Origin: Struthio camelus
Lineage: Eukaryota; Chordata; Aves; Struthioniformes; Struthionidae
Reading direction: 5' to 3'
NCBI RefSeq assembly: GCF_040807025.1
Contig: NC_090952.1
Location: 7,208,001 to 7,272,000 of the forward strand
DNA length: 64,000 nt
Part shown: one piece after another, positions 25,675-49,379 of the stretch
Layout: every line of letters starts with the position of its first letter
Numbering within the stretch: the stretch's first letter is position 1
Notes under the pieces: model-generated
What the model saw: the letters and a program-made list of their open reading frames with translations, nothing else
Databases searched by the model: none
Told to the model about the DNA's origin: nothing
Program-made: the position numbers and the translations under genes

Positions 25675-27989
25675 GCACACACAAGGCAGAGTGTGGGTCT
25701 GAATGATTCATTTTATTCCAACGTCCAAGTTGTTTTCAAATTGGGCCTCTCGGAAGGGAGAGGGGAGAAGTTGCAAAGCTTTATAAACAAGGACTTTCTT
25801 ATGAAGCTTTAGGGTACACTACCAAGCAGGGCTTGCTAAATACTCAATGAGTTTGTATGTCTTCTAATGCAGTGGGGCCAGATGGACTGCGTCAGAGCGT
25901 TTGCGAGCTGCCTGCTCCCATGCCGCCTGTCTTTCAGAGGAAACCCGGCTGCCTGTCTGCTCCACAGAAGCTGCTTCTTAGCTGCTGCTCAGACCCAAGC
26001 AGATTTCCCTTCCTTCCATGTGCCGTGGCGACCTCCTTAGGCTGTGACTTTGCATCTGCCTTTATTCACGTCTTGGCAGATCTTCCCCAGAGTGGACTTG
26101 GCCCGTGCTGGGTGCTGAGCATGTTAGACCGAGCTATTAGGAGAAATTCAAGCTTTACTTTGAGTGAGCAACAAAATGACGCAAATTGCTTTGTAAGAGA
26201 GGAAGATAAAACATCTGCTAGATTTTGACTGCATGGAGAGAGTCTTTATAGTCTACTGCCTCCCAGGCTGTGTTTCCATAGACAGGACCTGCAAGGTTGT
26301 TTTGGCTCCCAGGCCACCAGAGAATGGGGACCAAGTCAGGCTGGGAAGCCCTTTGAAGAGGTGTGGTGAGGTCTCTAAGGCAGCAGGGCTCCAGGCCTTC
26401 CCTGTACCCAGAAAAGCGTCGGCAGCGATGGCACAAGGCGAAAAATAACTTGATACTTTGGAGGAAAGATGTGGCTGGGCAGATATGGGTGCATCATCTT
26501 TTGCTGCCCAGTCTCTCCTCCGAGCAAAGCTTAGCGTTTGCAGCATCGGCTGCTGGCATCCAGCCCCCTGCCAGCAAAGCAGTCTGAGGGGGAGAAACAG
26601 AGGGAAACGAGGGAAGACACTTCCTATGCGGGCCCAGGGCCGGATCTGAAGTCACCTCCTGGTCCTTGATCCATCCAGTCTGAGGAATTTGGGTCAGTGG
26701 GAAAATTGCATAGCTGGGAACAGCGTCCCTTCCTTTTGTCTCCCAGGAGATTAATTTTTAAAGGAACAAATAGACTAGACTGCGTGTACCTCACGGTATG
26801 CTTTTTAATGATGTTTTTCTGAAAGCTTTAACAATGAGCTGAATACCAGAGGGAATTTGGATCTGTGTCTCGGAGCGATTACTTTTTCCCCTTTTGTTTC
26901 TTACCTCGCTCCAGCTTTTTTCTGTTCCCAGCTTGTTTTGCTCCATGACTCCCAGAAACCTTTTCCCAGTTAATGGTAGGGAAGGGAGCTTGGCATCTTT
27001 TGGGGATGGCCTTGTTGGAAAGAAAGCGTTTCAGCGTCTGGTTCATGGGACCCCGCTCTGGACTGAAACTCTTTGATCACTTCCAGCATCTTGGTGTCAT
27101 GAACTCGCTATGGTGTGTAGGCGCTCGCTACCTTGGTGTGTTGGGACGCCACCTTGGTGTTCACAGGGCCTTTAGGGTCCCCAGGTAGCACCAGCCTCCT
27201 GGGTCCCGACACCCCACTGCTGGGGTCTGTGCCAACCACCTGCTGCTGGTCCCCAGGACTGGTGCCACTGGCCTGCTGGGGCAATGCCGTGGCTGAAGCA
27301 TGCCTGATGCTGGGCTCCCCCCCTTGTGTGCCCATCTGAAGCCCACCTAGATGCCAGAGGGCTGTTGAGAAAAATGGGTGTGGGATTTGCAAGGGATTTC
27401 TTAAGGAAATATGCACTCCTTTAAGCAGCACGCGAGGCGGTGCAGCTGCAGCCCATGCAGAAGCACGTGCCTTTCTGCACTGGCCTCCTCCCTGGTTTGT
27501 GGGCCAGCTTGCCGAAGCCAGCCCCGGGCCCTTTGGAAGCTGCCTTCCTCACCAGTTCCAAGGATGGATTGACTGTGAACCTTGACTGCTCCGAGCCCTG
27601 ACCGAGCGGGGCCAGGGAGAGGAGAGCTTGCCTTGGCCTCGGTGCCTCCATCTCTCCACTTCATCCGCTTCTTCCTTGGAGATGTTCAGCCGCTGTCTTC
27701 CTCCTGCCTATGTTGAAGGCCACGTTGTAAGTGGCAGCTTGCTTTGAGCCAGCTACAGCATTGCCGACTCCACGCTTAAAAATCACAAGTCATCTTCACT
27801 CTCCACCCCACATGCAAAGGGAGAGTGCTTTAAATGAGATTTTTCAGCTAAAAAGTGCCTTATGAAGTATTTTGTATTTGTGCAAAGGCATCCCTCAGAG
27901 AGTGTTTTTTTTGGCTGTGAAGCATGTGTGGGGCCTTGTGACTGTGCTCTGTAGGGGGATCAGGCTGGAGGCTTTAATGAACTTGTTTC

Positions 27990-28270
27990 GTGCTGCACAA
28001 CGCTCAGCTTTAACCTTTTCTGAGCCTGTTTCGCCGCTCGCTGGGTGCCAAGCGAAGCACCGTCTGCGTTCCCTACCACGCAGAGCTGCTCCAGGGCAGC
28101 GCGGGGGTCTCGGCAGCGGCGCCGAGCGAGAAGATGCCGGACAAAGGGAGCGTTGTTCTCCCTGCTGTCGCGGCGAGCCTGCGTCGGGAGTGCCGGGTGG
28201 ATTTTCGGATGCTCGGTTGCACTGGGAGCGGCCCATGAGCCGTTTCGTCCCTCTGAGAGCCGGCTCCAAA
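27990..28270. promoter_or_regulatory. Small CpG-rich patch in SLC16A2 intron 1
   Basis: Isolated CpG cluster (28030-28240) in otherwise CpG-poor intron. Function unknown. Confidence 0.3.
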
Positions 28271-29552
28271 ATAAGCCCCTTCAACTCCGGCTTCCAGTAA
28301 ATGGTTGGACTCCCAGCACCTTGAGACTCGATCAAGTCTCAACCTGATTCACATCCAGGTTATGCACAGGACTTGAACTAAGTCCAATCCAGCGCTGAGC
28401 TGGATTTTATCCATATTTTCTGTTAGACTCAGCTGCAACAGTGCTTGATCACGCTGCGTTGCTGATAAGACTTCATGTGTCTTGTGGGGGCTTGTATTTG
28501 TATGTTTAAATATATTGCCTTGATTATCTGACAGGATTTTTGAGGTGCGGCTGGGCTAGGAATTAACGATCTGATCCAAAACGCATTGAAATCAGAAGCA
28601 AGATTCCCCTTTTTTTCTGTGGGCTTTGAATCAAGTCTCAACTTCTCTAACATCTGAAGACCTGCTAAACTGACGTGACAACAGCTGATTAAACCCAGTC
28701 CATTTTCCACTCGAGGAAAGGAGATGTCTGCCATTAATATCAGCAGTGATCCAGGAAAGTCCTTGAGACCCTTGAATACGATGTTAAACTGATTTCCACG
28801 AATGATTTCTTTTAGCTCCTCCAGGAGCTGTGTTCATCGCAGTGCAGAGCAGGGCTGGGTCCGTGACCGTAAAGGCAGGTTTGGTGCAAAACACTGTAAG
28901 AATTCCAATTTTTCTGAGCTGTGATTTCTCACCATTGCTTTCCTCGGGCCTCTCCCTGAAACACGGTAAAATGAACTCTCTGGGAGATACAAGAGCCTTC
29001 TTCACTGCAGCTTTGCTGGCACAGCTCCCTCCCTCTCCCACGTTCTGCTTCCTTCCAGATAAAATACAAGGGTAGTTGTGAAACCTGCTGTTGGGGGGTT
29101 ATTTTGGTGCGAATTGCTAAGCATGCTGCAAAGAAGCAGAGCAGGGGCCTGGGGCCTAGCAGCTTTCTCGTGCCTTGAGATTGAGAGGAAGGCTCCTTGC
29201 AGCTCCACATCTGTGAGAGCGGGAGCTCCACCAGCCCTCCCGGCTTCCCAGGGCCATTGGGAGGGTTGGCTTGGTTGTGAAGACAAAAGCGTACTCTGGA
29301 AGTGAGGCTATTGTTCTTACTAATTTTAACTTGATGTTATTACCGAAAACTATTTTTATTCCTCGCTTGTGGTAAGCCGTTTCTGTAAGGTAGAACAATT
29401 TGCCATGGGAATCTTTTTTGTTTGTTTGTTTACCGATTCTAATTGAGCGATATCTCCCTTTACAAACTGAAATCTGTAGCAGCTTCAACTCTCCCATCAC
29501 TGAGCCTCTCACATCAGGTTTGCTTTGATCCCCGCAGGTAAGTGTGCATTTT

Positions 29553-29618
29553 GGGCCAGATACTGATACTGCTGATTTGCATGTAAATCTCAGGGTTATT
29601 GAGATCAGAATCTGGCCC
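29553..29618. mobile_element. Short MITE-like element with terminal inverted repeats
   Basis: Left end GGGCCAGATACTGAT (29553-29567) and right end ATCAGAATCTGGCCC (29604-29618) are inverted repeats with one mismatch over 15 bases. The ends resemble an old palindromic repeat common in turtles, crocodilians and birds. Internal part is short, so this looks like a deleted copy. It contains an octamer ATTTGCAT at 29575-29582. Confidence 0.55.
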
Positions 29619-30703
29619 TTTAAATGTAATGCCTGCTTTATGCTTTTATTTCCGTGTTTCTTAAAGCAATTTCCAAAAATAACAAACTTCAAACATGATG
29701 GGGCCATCTAACATTTTACTGCCTTGGCTGAAGTAGAAGAAACATTTCTGAAAGTATATTATCCAATTTAACGAGCCTTTCCCATCTTGGCTTTCCTCCC
29801 ACCCCTCACCCTCTTTTGTAGTTGCCTTGGACGGCTCTTTGGAGTGGTGCCATCTAATCCTATTAGAAGGACTTTCATTATACTGTGCGCTGTGTTTATA
29901 ACGACGAAAATTAGCTAGAGAGGGGGTCCGCTCCCTCTCCCTCGCTCTTTTTAATTTCATATTGTGTTGAGACGGGATCCAAGTGAGTCCCAAAAGGTTC
30001 CTGCTAGGCCTCCACTTTTCTTTTTTCACTTCAGTCAGAATTTATTAAGGAATACTTCAGAGTAAATTGTGTTCTTGAGAACTTATAATTAATTTGGAAG
30101 GGTCAGTTCTTCCCAGGCTAAAGAGGGCTTCTTTGTGTGGTCCCTTTTGAAAGGCAGAGACTGAAGAGGCTGTTATGTAGCGGGGATTTTCCTTTAATGG
30201 AGACCTGGCTATTTTCTGAAAATCTCACGGCTAGTGAAGGACTGGTTGTTACCGCGCAGGGCTGAGTTAAAAGGGTTTGCAGAGCTCTTACTTTTGGTGC
30301 AAATGGCTGGTCATATGCTGAAGTCTGGCCACAAAAGCAGCTGGGTCCCCGCGTTTCCCAGAGAGCTGGTGGTAACAGCCTGGGCAGTGAATCACCAGGG
30401 CCTTGGGAGCAGAGCCGTGCCGCAAAGGTCATCTCACTCTTATTTATAGAGCGATCTGTCAGCAGTTGGCAACACTTGGAGGCCAGCAGGCAGGGGGGTC
30501 TGTCCGAGGACTACAGGCACTGCACGGCACGGGCCAGCCTGCAGAGGTGGCTCGAGGTCCCCACGTTGGTCCCTGCTCCACACTGCAGATCAGCAGAAGG
30601 ATCCCCTCAGGTCGCCTCTGGAGAGTTAACGCCGCAGAGAAATACTTAATGCAGAATCGTGTCTCGAAGAAGCTAAAACATGACACCGTCAAGATGTGGT
30701 GGC

Positions 30704-30727
30704 GGGGGGGGGGAGGGGGCGGGAGGG
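30704..30727 (+). other. Potential G-quadruplex in SLC16A2 intron 1
   Basis: G runs of 10, 5, 3 and 3 separated by single bases on the sense strand. Fits the G3+N1-7 pattern with minimal loops, so it could form in DNA and in the pre-mRNA. Confidence 0.6.
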
Positions 30728-31628
30728 AGAAACAAGCCCAAGGTAAGGCAGATCTTTGGCTGGTGGCACTTCCCTGGAGAGCCAGTGTCTGCTGGGCTGC
30801 CCTGCCTGCCTGTTTGCCGGTCATTGCTGTGTGATCAGGCTGTTTTCTCCTCCAGCATGGGTTCGTTCTTTCCTTGCGGTGCCTGGGAAGGTGACAGAGC
30901 TGTTGTGACTGCAGGGAGAGCAGCCCACATGCGGCAGCTGAGACACCGAGGGAGGGTGAGAAGCAATCCTGATCGTGGTGCTTGGTCAGAGCTGGGCGTT
31001 AGCAGGGATTGAGGATTTAACGTGGGATTGTGCGAGGAGACTGCAGTTGTTCACGTTTGCAAAGGAGCCAAGTGGATCCTAGTATCATCTTCTCCGCACT
31101 TTGTTTTGCAGCCCTTATTGTCTGTGAAATGAAACCTCTGACACAGACCCAACTGGACCTGCGTCATCCTCTTCATGTGAAAAGGCCATCTGCGTCCCCA
31201 CAGCTTGGAGCACAGTATCAAGCACTGTCATGCTGGTGCAGGAGCTCATTGCACGTTGAGGGATGCTCCTCAGTCCTCAACATCTCGCCACTTTGGTGCT
31301 CTGCAGGGCTTGATCTCCTCCCACCGTGGCTGGACGGCCGTTGGTCTGTTCCAGAGCACCGGCTCTTACCTTCTCAACTGTTCATCCCTCCTGCCTTCCT
31401 CTGAGCCGAAGACCTTGCTTGGTCAAGGTCTAGCACCTTCTGCATTGCATTCCCGATTTGCTTCTCCTCGGAGCTCGTAGACAGAGATTTTTGTTTGCCA
31501 CTACTTTTCTTGAAAGCCTGCCTTTCCTGTAGAAAGTAGTTAAAGAAACCATGGAAAAGAGAAGGTGAAGGGCAGGGAGAAGAGGAAGGGCTGAAGTGAT
31601 CTTATAATAGTGAAAGTTTCTTAAAAAA

Positions 31629-31645
31629 GACAGACAGACAGACAG
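31629..31645. repeat. GACA tetranucleotide microsatellite
   Basis: Four full copies of GACA plus a partial one. Confidence 0.85.
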
Positions 31646-32702
31646 TGGTTTTCTCCAGAAGTAGGTAGAGCAGGGACATGAGATCATGTTCCTGCCTGGA
31701 TATCACCCAACAGAGCAGGGGATGTAATTTAACCTGACGTAGCTTTGTGGGTCTCCCGTGAGCCTTCTGAATGCAGTTTTAAGAACATAGTAGCGGTGAG
31801 ACGTTAATCAGGGAGAGCTGTCCCTTCCCATGACTGTGGCGTCTTTCTTTTTTTCTGTTTTTTTAACTTCTGGACCATGCCAGTCTCGCTCGGTAGGGCT
31901 TGGACCTCATCCTTTTAAGTGTTGCCATTTCTCTGGTTTTCATTTCTTGATGACGTCCAGTTCCTGTAATTTGAATATCATGAGCTATTTATGTTGTTAT
32001 GTTAAATTGCCATTTAATTAATATGCCTTGCTAGTTCTGCTTTGGGTATGTCCTGTTCCTAGTGGGTTAGGGAAGAGCACTGCAATGAAAATACACCTTC
32101 AGCATTATAAGAAAAGCCTCATGACAAACAGGGAGGGGTAAGAAATCCTGACTCTCTAGGGAGGCGTGGAGAACAATGATGGATAATTGTGGCACCTAAA
32201 AAAACAGAGCTATATAACTCAGGCTATCAAGCTCCTAATAGCCAAGAACTGGGCACAGGGGGCTCTGAGGTCCTCTGAATCCATGAGTGCTCTTGGCCAT
32301 GGAGGATATCTCATGTATACAAAGAGCATCAATGGAGGCATCATTGGACAGGCTGTAAGAGCAACTAGAAAAAGGTATTGCAAGCTGGACTCCTTTCCTA
32401 GGACATGTAGGAACCTAGCAGAGGCAAATAAAAGGAAAAATTAGACATGTCTCCCTCACACAGGTAAAGCCACTAAGCGCTGCTGACCTCACCACGATTG
32501 AGTATTAGCAAGGGTGCCAGCGCTCGGTGATACTGACAAGGAACACAAGCATTAATGGTCTTATTTATGAACTGTACAGGTAATTAAGTGTATAACGGGA
32601 CTGCCTTTCTGCTGAGACCACCTCCAAAGCTGGAGTTGGTCCCTGATTCGCCCTGTGCTCTGCTTTTTCTCTTACTGGCGCGTGTTCATTAAATAGTCCT
32701 GA

Positions 32703-43702
<11,000 letters not shown>

Positions 43703-44065
43703 AGCCTTTCCCTGGGCCTCCACTCTGACACACGCACACCTAGACACACACTGTTGCCACCAGCATCTTCTTGATAGCCTAAGCACAGGCCCTTTTCTAA
43801 ACGGACTCTAATTCTCAATGATTGCAGATGCACTATGTTTGTAAAGAAAAAAAAAGTTCTTCTAGTTAAATGCTTTTAACTAGCAGAAATGCTTTTTTCG
43901 GGACAGTTTTGATTTCAAAGCCTCCTTTTTTTTTTTCCTCTAACCATTTTTCTAAGGAGAACTCTCACCAGGATTCAAATTTGATCAATCTCCTCGTCCT
44001 TCTCCCAGTTTTCTATATGTCACAACAAAGGTTTACAGCTAATAAATTTATCTTTTTAAAGCAGG
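43703..44065 (+). other. SLC16A2: SLC16A2 3' untranslated region
   Basis: Follows the TAA directly. It is AT-leaning with A and T runs and ends just past an AATAAA hexamer at 44041-44046. The cleavage point is inferred at about 15-20 bases after the hexamer. This is a short UTR; a longer form could use the second hexamer at 44235 or sites further on. Confidence 0.6.
44041..44046 (+). terminator. SLC16A2: Polyadenylation signal AATAAA (SLC16A2, main candidate)
   Basis: First canonical hexamer on the plus strand after the SLC16A2 stop codon, 339 bases downstream. A second hexamer lies at 44235-44240 and could make a slightly longer transcript. Confidence 0.55.
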
Positions 44066-44234
44066 CCACAAGTGGAGCTCATTGAACCTTTCAGATGTCC
44101 AAACCATCCCCTTTGGTGTCACTTGCCTCGGTCACAGTCAAGTGAGCTAGTCCGTCCCCAGCGCAGCTGGAGAGGTTATTTTGGAGGCGGCAGCTTTCAA
44201 GGAGGAAACGCCGCTTTAGTCCGAGGCAAAACCG

Positions 44235-44240
44235 AATAAA
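44235..44240 (+). terminator. SLC16A2: Alternative polyadenylation signal AATAAA (SLC16A2)
   Basis: Second plus-strand AATAAA, at the edge of the CpG-rich region. Use is possible but not shown by the sequence. Confidence 0.25.
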
Positions 44241-44279
44241 TTATCAGCAGGTCACACTGTAATCTTTTTATCTTCTCCT

Positions 44280-44590
44280 TTTCCGCTGTCCTCCCACGCA
44301 CGCCGGCATGCACCAAGAAAGGCACCGCAGCTGTCGGCGCGCTCTTAAGGACGAGCGGGAGCTCGGCTGGGTTAGAGACTCCACCGCAGCGCGGTTCTTC
44401 CGGAGCGAGATCTCGATAAAATAGCGCGGTAGAGGCGTGGGCACAGCACAGAGCGAAGGCCGAGCTCGGCGTCGCGCGGACGAGGGCCGTCGCCGGGCAG
44501 CGGGGACAAGGACGCCGCCGTCCTCCTGCAAGCTTCCCGAAGGGCGCGCGTCTCCTGAGAGCGAAACGATCGCTAGCTTGTCGTTTTCGT
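44280..44590. promoter_or_regulatory. CpG island just downstream of SLC16A2
   Basis: Dense CpG at 44290-44580, beginning about 230 bases after the SLC16A2 polyadenylation signal. No known promoter is expected between two convergent gene ends. Confidence 0.5.
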
Positions 44591-46499
44591 GCCTCTTTTT
44601 TTTTTTAAATTCACCTGCCATTACGAACTGAAAGAGCGAAGAGGAACGCGTGCTGTGGGAATCATCCCTCGTTTTCTGTGTTTCTAACACCAAGGCAAAA
44701 CTTTGTTCCAGAAACCGGACTTCGGTTCAGGCCCCCGACTCCTGCAGCCGTTGGCAGGAGGTTTGTATATAGGCTACGGATCCTGCATGCCCCTCCGGCC
44801 CTTTTTTATCTGCATTTGATAAGGCGTAATAAGGTCTTGTGGTCTGAGCTTTTGTTGCCTTCTGTCCCTGTAACAGCTGGAGAATTAACTGGTGTATCGT
44901 GACGTGTCTGGTTTATGACTATAAAATGAGATGTCCGTTTGTCCTGCCCTTTCTTCGAGATGCTTTTCTGTGACGGTTGCTACCGCTCATTTCACATATT
45001 GCACCGTCCGTTTGCTGACTGCCGCCTTATTTTAGGAAGCCCGTGTCAGGAAGCAAGAGGTCCATAGCCAGGTAGGGTGGTTATTGGCGATCTGCAAAAT
45101 CGTGCCCAGCCAGGCCACGTGTCTCCGCATCAGTACGTTGGCTGGAGCCAAGCTGCGGTGCTCTTCATCAGACTGCTGAGATGGGTGCCAGCGTAACCCC
45201 GTTCACTGGTATAAAACATGCGTGTTAGTGGGCAGTGTTGGCCAAACCACCAAACCCCGTCACAGCCTGACAGTTAAAGGAAAGAAATGTTTTATATTGT
45301 AACTAACTCGCTTTGTAAGTTGGGGGGGGGGGGTTAGTGACATCTGAAATTTTGATGAAGGTCTTTGAATCCTATTTTTGACTTTAAAGCCTTCCTAGGG
45401 AGAGATGTAAGGGGGTTAAATTAGAGAGATGGCTTATTGAGAGCCATCGTGGGGCAAGCAGAGCTGCTCCAAAGCTAAACCTGGACTCGATGAACGGATG
45501 TGTGGCTCATAGCAAGCAACTGCAGCTGGCTGCTACCAAAAGGCAAAGCACTTTGGGCTCCCTGCATGAGACTGCAGGCCAGCAAAACCTCCCAAGCTCA
45601 TAAAGCGATTTATGGTTCAAGTCGAGAATTTTTACCAAATTTCACTTCCATTGAGCGCTCTGCCTGGCTGCAGCGGTCCGTGCCAGGGAGTCACCTGCAG
45701 TCGGTGCAAGGGTGCTTAACGCTGAAGCTGCAGCATCATGTAACGCCCCGCCCCGAGGAGTTGGAGATGTTGGGTATCAGCAGGCGTGATGGTGAGCAGA
45801 GGGATATATCCCTTAGCCTATCCTGCACCGATGTTTGTTAACACCCTCCCAAAACCGCCCTCAGCATCTTTGTCCTGTCAAGACCATGTCCTTCGTCAAC
45901 AAGGACCAAATTCGGAAAGGCATGTTTGAGCAACGGCAATGAAACTCTCGCCTCTCCAAGGGAAACTAAACCCAACCTGCTGTCTGCAACCGCAGCCTGG
46001 GACTGGGGGAGCAAAGGCATGGGCTGGCGAGCAGAAAGGGGCATATTTTGGGTTTGGGTGCAGTCTAGCTTGAGTATCTGGCAGGAAGCTTCCAAGAATT
46101 TCTGCTCGCTCTCGACGTGTAAGAGTGGGAGTGCGACGAGCTGGGTGTCCCTCAGCGGGGAGAAGTTGTGTCGATCTCCGAGCCGAGTGCTGCCCCAGCC
46201 TTCAGCTCACACAGTCTGGTGCTGGGAAGCCAAACTGGCCATGCCGGTCCCCCTTCCCCACGCGGGGCCTGCTGAGCTGATAGACCTCTGGCTCTTGCCA
46301 AAGGCTGGGACTGAAAAACCCTCCTGGGTGAAATTCCTGCTGCAAGCCAGAGAGGCCAGAGACAAAGCTGCAAGATCTCAGCCAGAGCGTTGGGTGACGT
46401 CCTGCTGCGCCTGGGTAATTTTCCAATGAAGAATAGAAACGTCTCCTGCCAAACCCTCCCGTGCCCTCCCGCTCCCTCTCTCTTGGAGGGCAAGCAGAA

Positions 46500-48440
46500 A
46501 TTTGGCAGTCAGACCGTTCTAGCGGCGGGTTTGCCCCAAAGCGGGGGCGCGGGAGCCAGTCGAGTCTTTCAGGAATCGGGACGGGCTGGAAGCGAGCAGG
46601 GAGGGCTCAGCTCCGCTGGTTGCCCCAACAGAGCCGGCAGCGCGTTCGGAGGCGCGTCTATAGCGACGTGTCTTAGCAGCTCGCTGGCTGGGGCTTGGCT
46701 GGAGCGTCTGTTCTGAATCTCTAGCTTGAGGGTGTTCAAGCCGTTGCCCTTTTTTTTTTTCCTTCTTCTTCTTTTGTAACGGCTGCAGCTGCAGAACAAG
46801 AGGCAGGATTTAACCGCTGTTGCTCCGGCTGAAGGACGGGGCAGCGCCGGCAAGCTAGGAGGGCTGGGACGGCTCGGGGTTTTGCTTTCAAAAAAAAAAG
46901 CGGCAGGTCGCCGTTTGCGGGAGCTCCCTGTGCGAGGCCGCGACTCAGGAGTTAAAGCGTCTTGGAGCTGTGAAACGAAGCTGGACGCGTCCGCCTAAGA
47001 TTCGCCGTTCCAGCGCGCTTTGCCCTGAGGTCTCGTGTCCCTCCGCGGACGTGTTTCTCCGGCACGTGCTTTAGCTTAACGAATTCTGGCCGGTTGTTGA
47101 CTCAATTTGTCCTAAAATTTCCCCGGTGTAGGAGCTGTGGGAAGGCCCACGTCCTAATGACTGCTGTGATTAAAAGTTTGAGGGCTTTCGCGGGTCTGCA
47201 GCAGCGGAGCGGCGCTTTTTGGCGGGCATTTAGGGCTTGGAAAGCCCCTAAAGCAGCCAACGGCGAGAAACGGGAGGTTCTGCTCGCCAGTTCGGTATTG
47301 CCCTTCGCACCTACCGTCCCTCCCTTCAGCCCCTCAGCCGGGCTGTAACGCGCCGAGACGCCGGCGCGTTGGCCAACGCCAAGGGGTCCGGCCCGCGCTG
47401 CCGCCGTACCGCCGCCCGCTCTGCCTTCCGCGTTTTGGCCGCCCTTTTCACCTGCGGGGAGGAGAACGAAGGTCATGAGGGAGCGGTGCTCAGCCGCTCA
47501 GCCAGCTTCGTCCGGGCGCCGCCAGCCGCGCCGAGGCTGGAAGGAGCGAGGCGGCTGCCGGGCCGGGAACCAGCGTTTCCCGGGGTGGGGGGGGACGTTT
47601 CCCTTCTTCTCCAGAGCTCTTCCAAGGAAACCGGCGGCCGCTGCGGCGACGCTGTCCTGTGGCCACGGTGGAGGGGTCGGGGGGGATCTGCTTCCCCGCG
47701 TGTCACCCACCCCTCGGGCTGTGCGATTTTCTCCCGCCTTCGACCGATGCTTTATGAACCTAAAGACCCCGCTGCTGGTGTAAGATACTTCCCGAAGGTT
47801 TGTCCTGCTCCTTTCAGCTCCAGCTGCCCAGGCGCTTGCGGACGCTCAGCGTCCTGTTGCGTCGATTTTTGTGCGGTTTCCCTCGCGGGGCGTGAGACGG
47901 TTTGTTTAGGCGGCGCGACTCTTTTGCATGGCTTTAACACCTTGGGGTTTGGTGGTGGTGGTGGTGGTGGTGGTGGTGCGCGCAGCCCGGCAGATGGTTA
48001 AATCCCCCTGTCTTTTCGGGAGCGTTTCGAGCGTGACCCAGAACCGCCCCGGGAAGGCCTGGCCCTGGGCGTCCAGACTGCTTCCAGCGGCTCAGTCGCC
48101 TCCAGCGGTCTCGAGTCCATTCGATTCGTTTGGGGCCGCTGAGCGCATTAAATCAAATCGCTTCCGGAGAAGTCAGTAGTGACCTTGCCCAGCCTGTCCT
48201 GTCTCAGCTGTTAGGACCCATTAAAGCAGGAGGCGAGGGGCCGTGGCGGCGGGGTCGGCTGTGGACAGGGGAAACATCTCTGGTGGAAGTGGTGGCTGCC
48301 CGAGCGCGGGTTTGGGGGGGGCAGGATTTCATTGCTTTCACCTGCGGACGTGCTGGCAACGCTCACCCTAACGCTGTCTGATCCCGCAGAAGCGGGAAAG
48401 CGCCGCAAGCGCCTTCAGCAGCTTTGCAAACCCCCCCGCC
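46500..48440. promoter_or_regulatory. Large CpG island between SLC16A2 and RLIM
   Basis: Nearly 2 kb with high GC and abundant CpG, strongest at 46880-47060 and 47340-47900. It contains a GGT trinucleotide run (47950-47978). Candidate promoter or orphan CpG island; direction of any transcript cannot be told. Confidence 0.55.
47950..47978. repeat. GGT trinucleotide microsatellite
   Basis: Nine to ten GGT units inside the large CpG island. Confidence 0.85.
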
Positions 48441-48587
48441 CCTACCCCCCCCCTTTTTTTTTTAAACGTCTGCTTATAACTTATACGCCCTTAAAATTTT
48501 GCGTTTGGAAGCGAAAAGCATTTGAATGTGTGTCTTAAAGTACGCCTGTCCTTTCCGAATGTGAACTTCTGAGACTCGGCATGCACC

Positions 48588-48632
48588 AAAAAAAAAAAAG
48601 AGAAAAAAGGAAAAAAGAAAAAAAAAAAAAAG
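48588..48632. repeat. A-rich low-complexity run
   Basis: A runs broken by single or double G over 45 bases, inside the CpG domain. No recognisable retroposon body precedes it, so it is not called a retrocopy tail. Confidence 0.8.
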
Positions 48633-48719
48633 ACTGTTAGCACGTTTTTGTAAGTGTTTATGAGTGTCGTTGAAGAGCCCTGTAGAATAAACCCGGTTTG
48701 AAAAGTAAGACGGGGAGGC

Positions 48720-49080
48720 TGGTGTGTGTCTGTCCTGCCCGCCGGTTTTGTCGCCTCTTTTCCAAGCAGCCGCCTCGGAGGGGTTTCGCGCCGGCGCCGG
48801 GTGGTGCTGAGAGCAGCCGACTGCCGAGCTGGCCTCTGCGCCGGGCCCGGCGCCGCGCGGCACCACCGCCATTTACAGATTGTTTCCTTTATCTGGCTCC
48901 ATCCAGTCGCAGGAAGCAAAATGAAATTGCCAAAAAAAAGAACAAAAAAAAAACAAAACACCCCCCCAAGCGTCGCTCCGCCGTGCTGCCCGCTCCCAGG
49001 ACCGGCGTTAAGACGCCCCGAGTCGGGGCTCCGCCGCCGCCGGCCCCGCAGCCCTTTTGTCCCTAAAAGCAGGTACCGGA
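48720..49080. promoter_or_regulatory. CpG-rich patch with a YY1-type site
   Basis: Dense CpG at 48735-48870 and 48970-49050, split by an A-rich run. CCGCCATTT at 48866-48874 matches the YY1 core motif. Part of the same CpG domain. Confidence 0.4.
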
Positions 49081-49379
49081 GGGTTGCGGGTGGGAAAGAA
49101 AAGGGATAATTGTACCTAATAGAATAGCTGGTGGCCACGAGGTACCTGAGAACCCTTTGATCGAGGGGCTCTATTTTTTTATTTTTTCATCAATGAGTTA
49201 TTTACGCCGGGTGCTTTCATTGACGTGAGATGAAAGCTGCCATGCGCCTTAGTTTTATATAATTCAGGCCGGCTGCTTTTTCTCTTGTTAAGCATGTGAA
49301 TCGCAACATTTGTTTAAAGCTGGCGATATTGACCACGAATAATATTTAAAAAAGGAACCACCGTGTAAGATAAGCGATG

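Noticed and set aside
47369-48001. 210-codon plus-strand frame in the CpG island
   Set aside because: GC-rich chance frame ending in poly-Gly from the GGT repeat; no domain seen.
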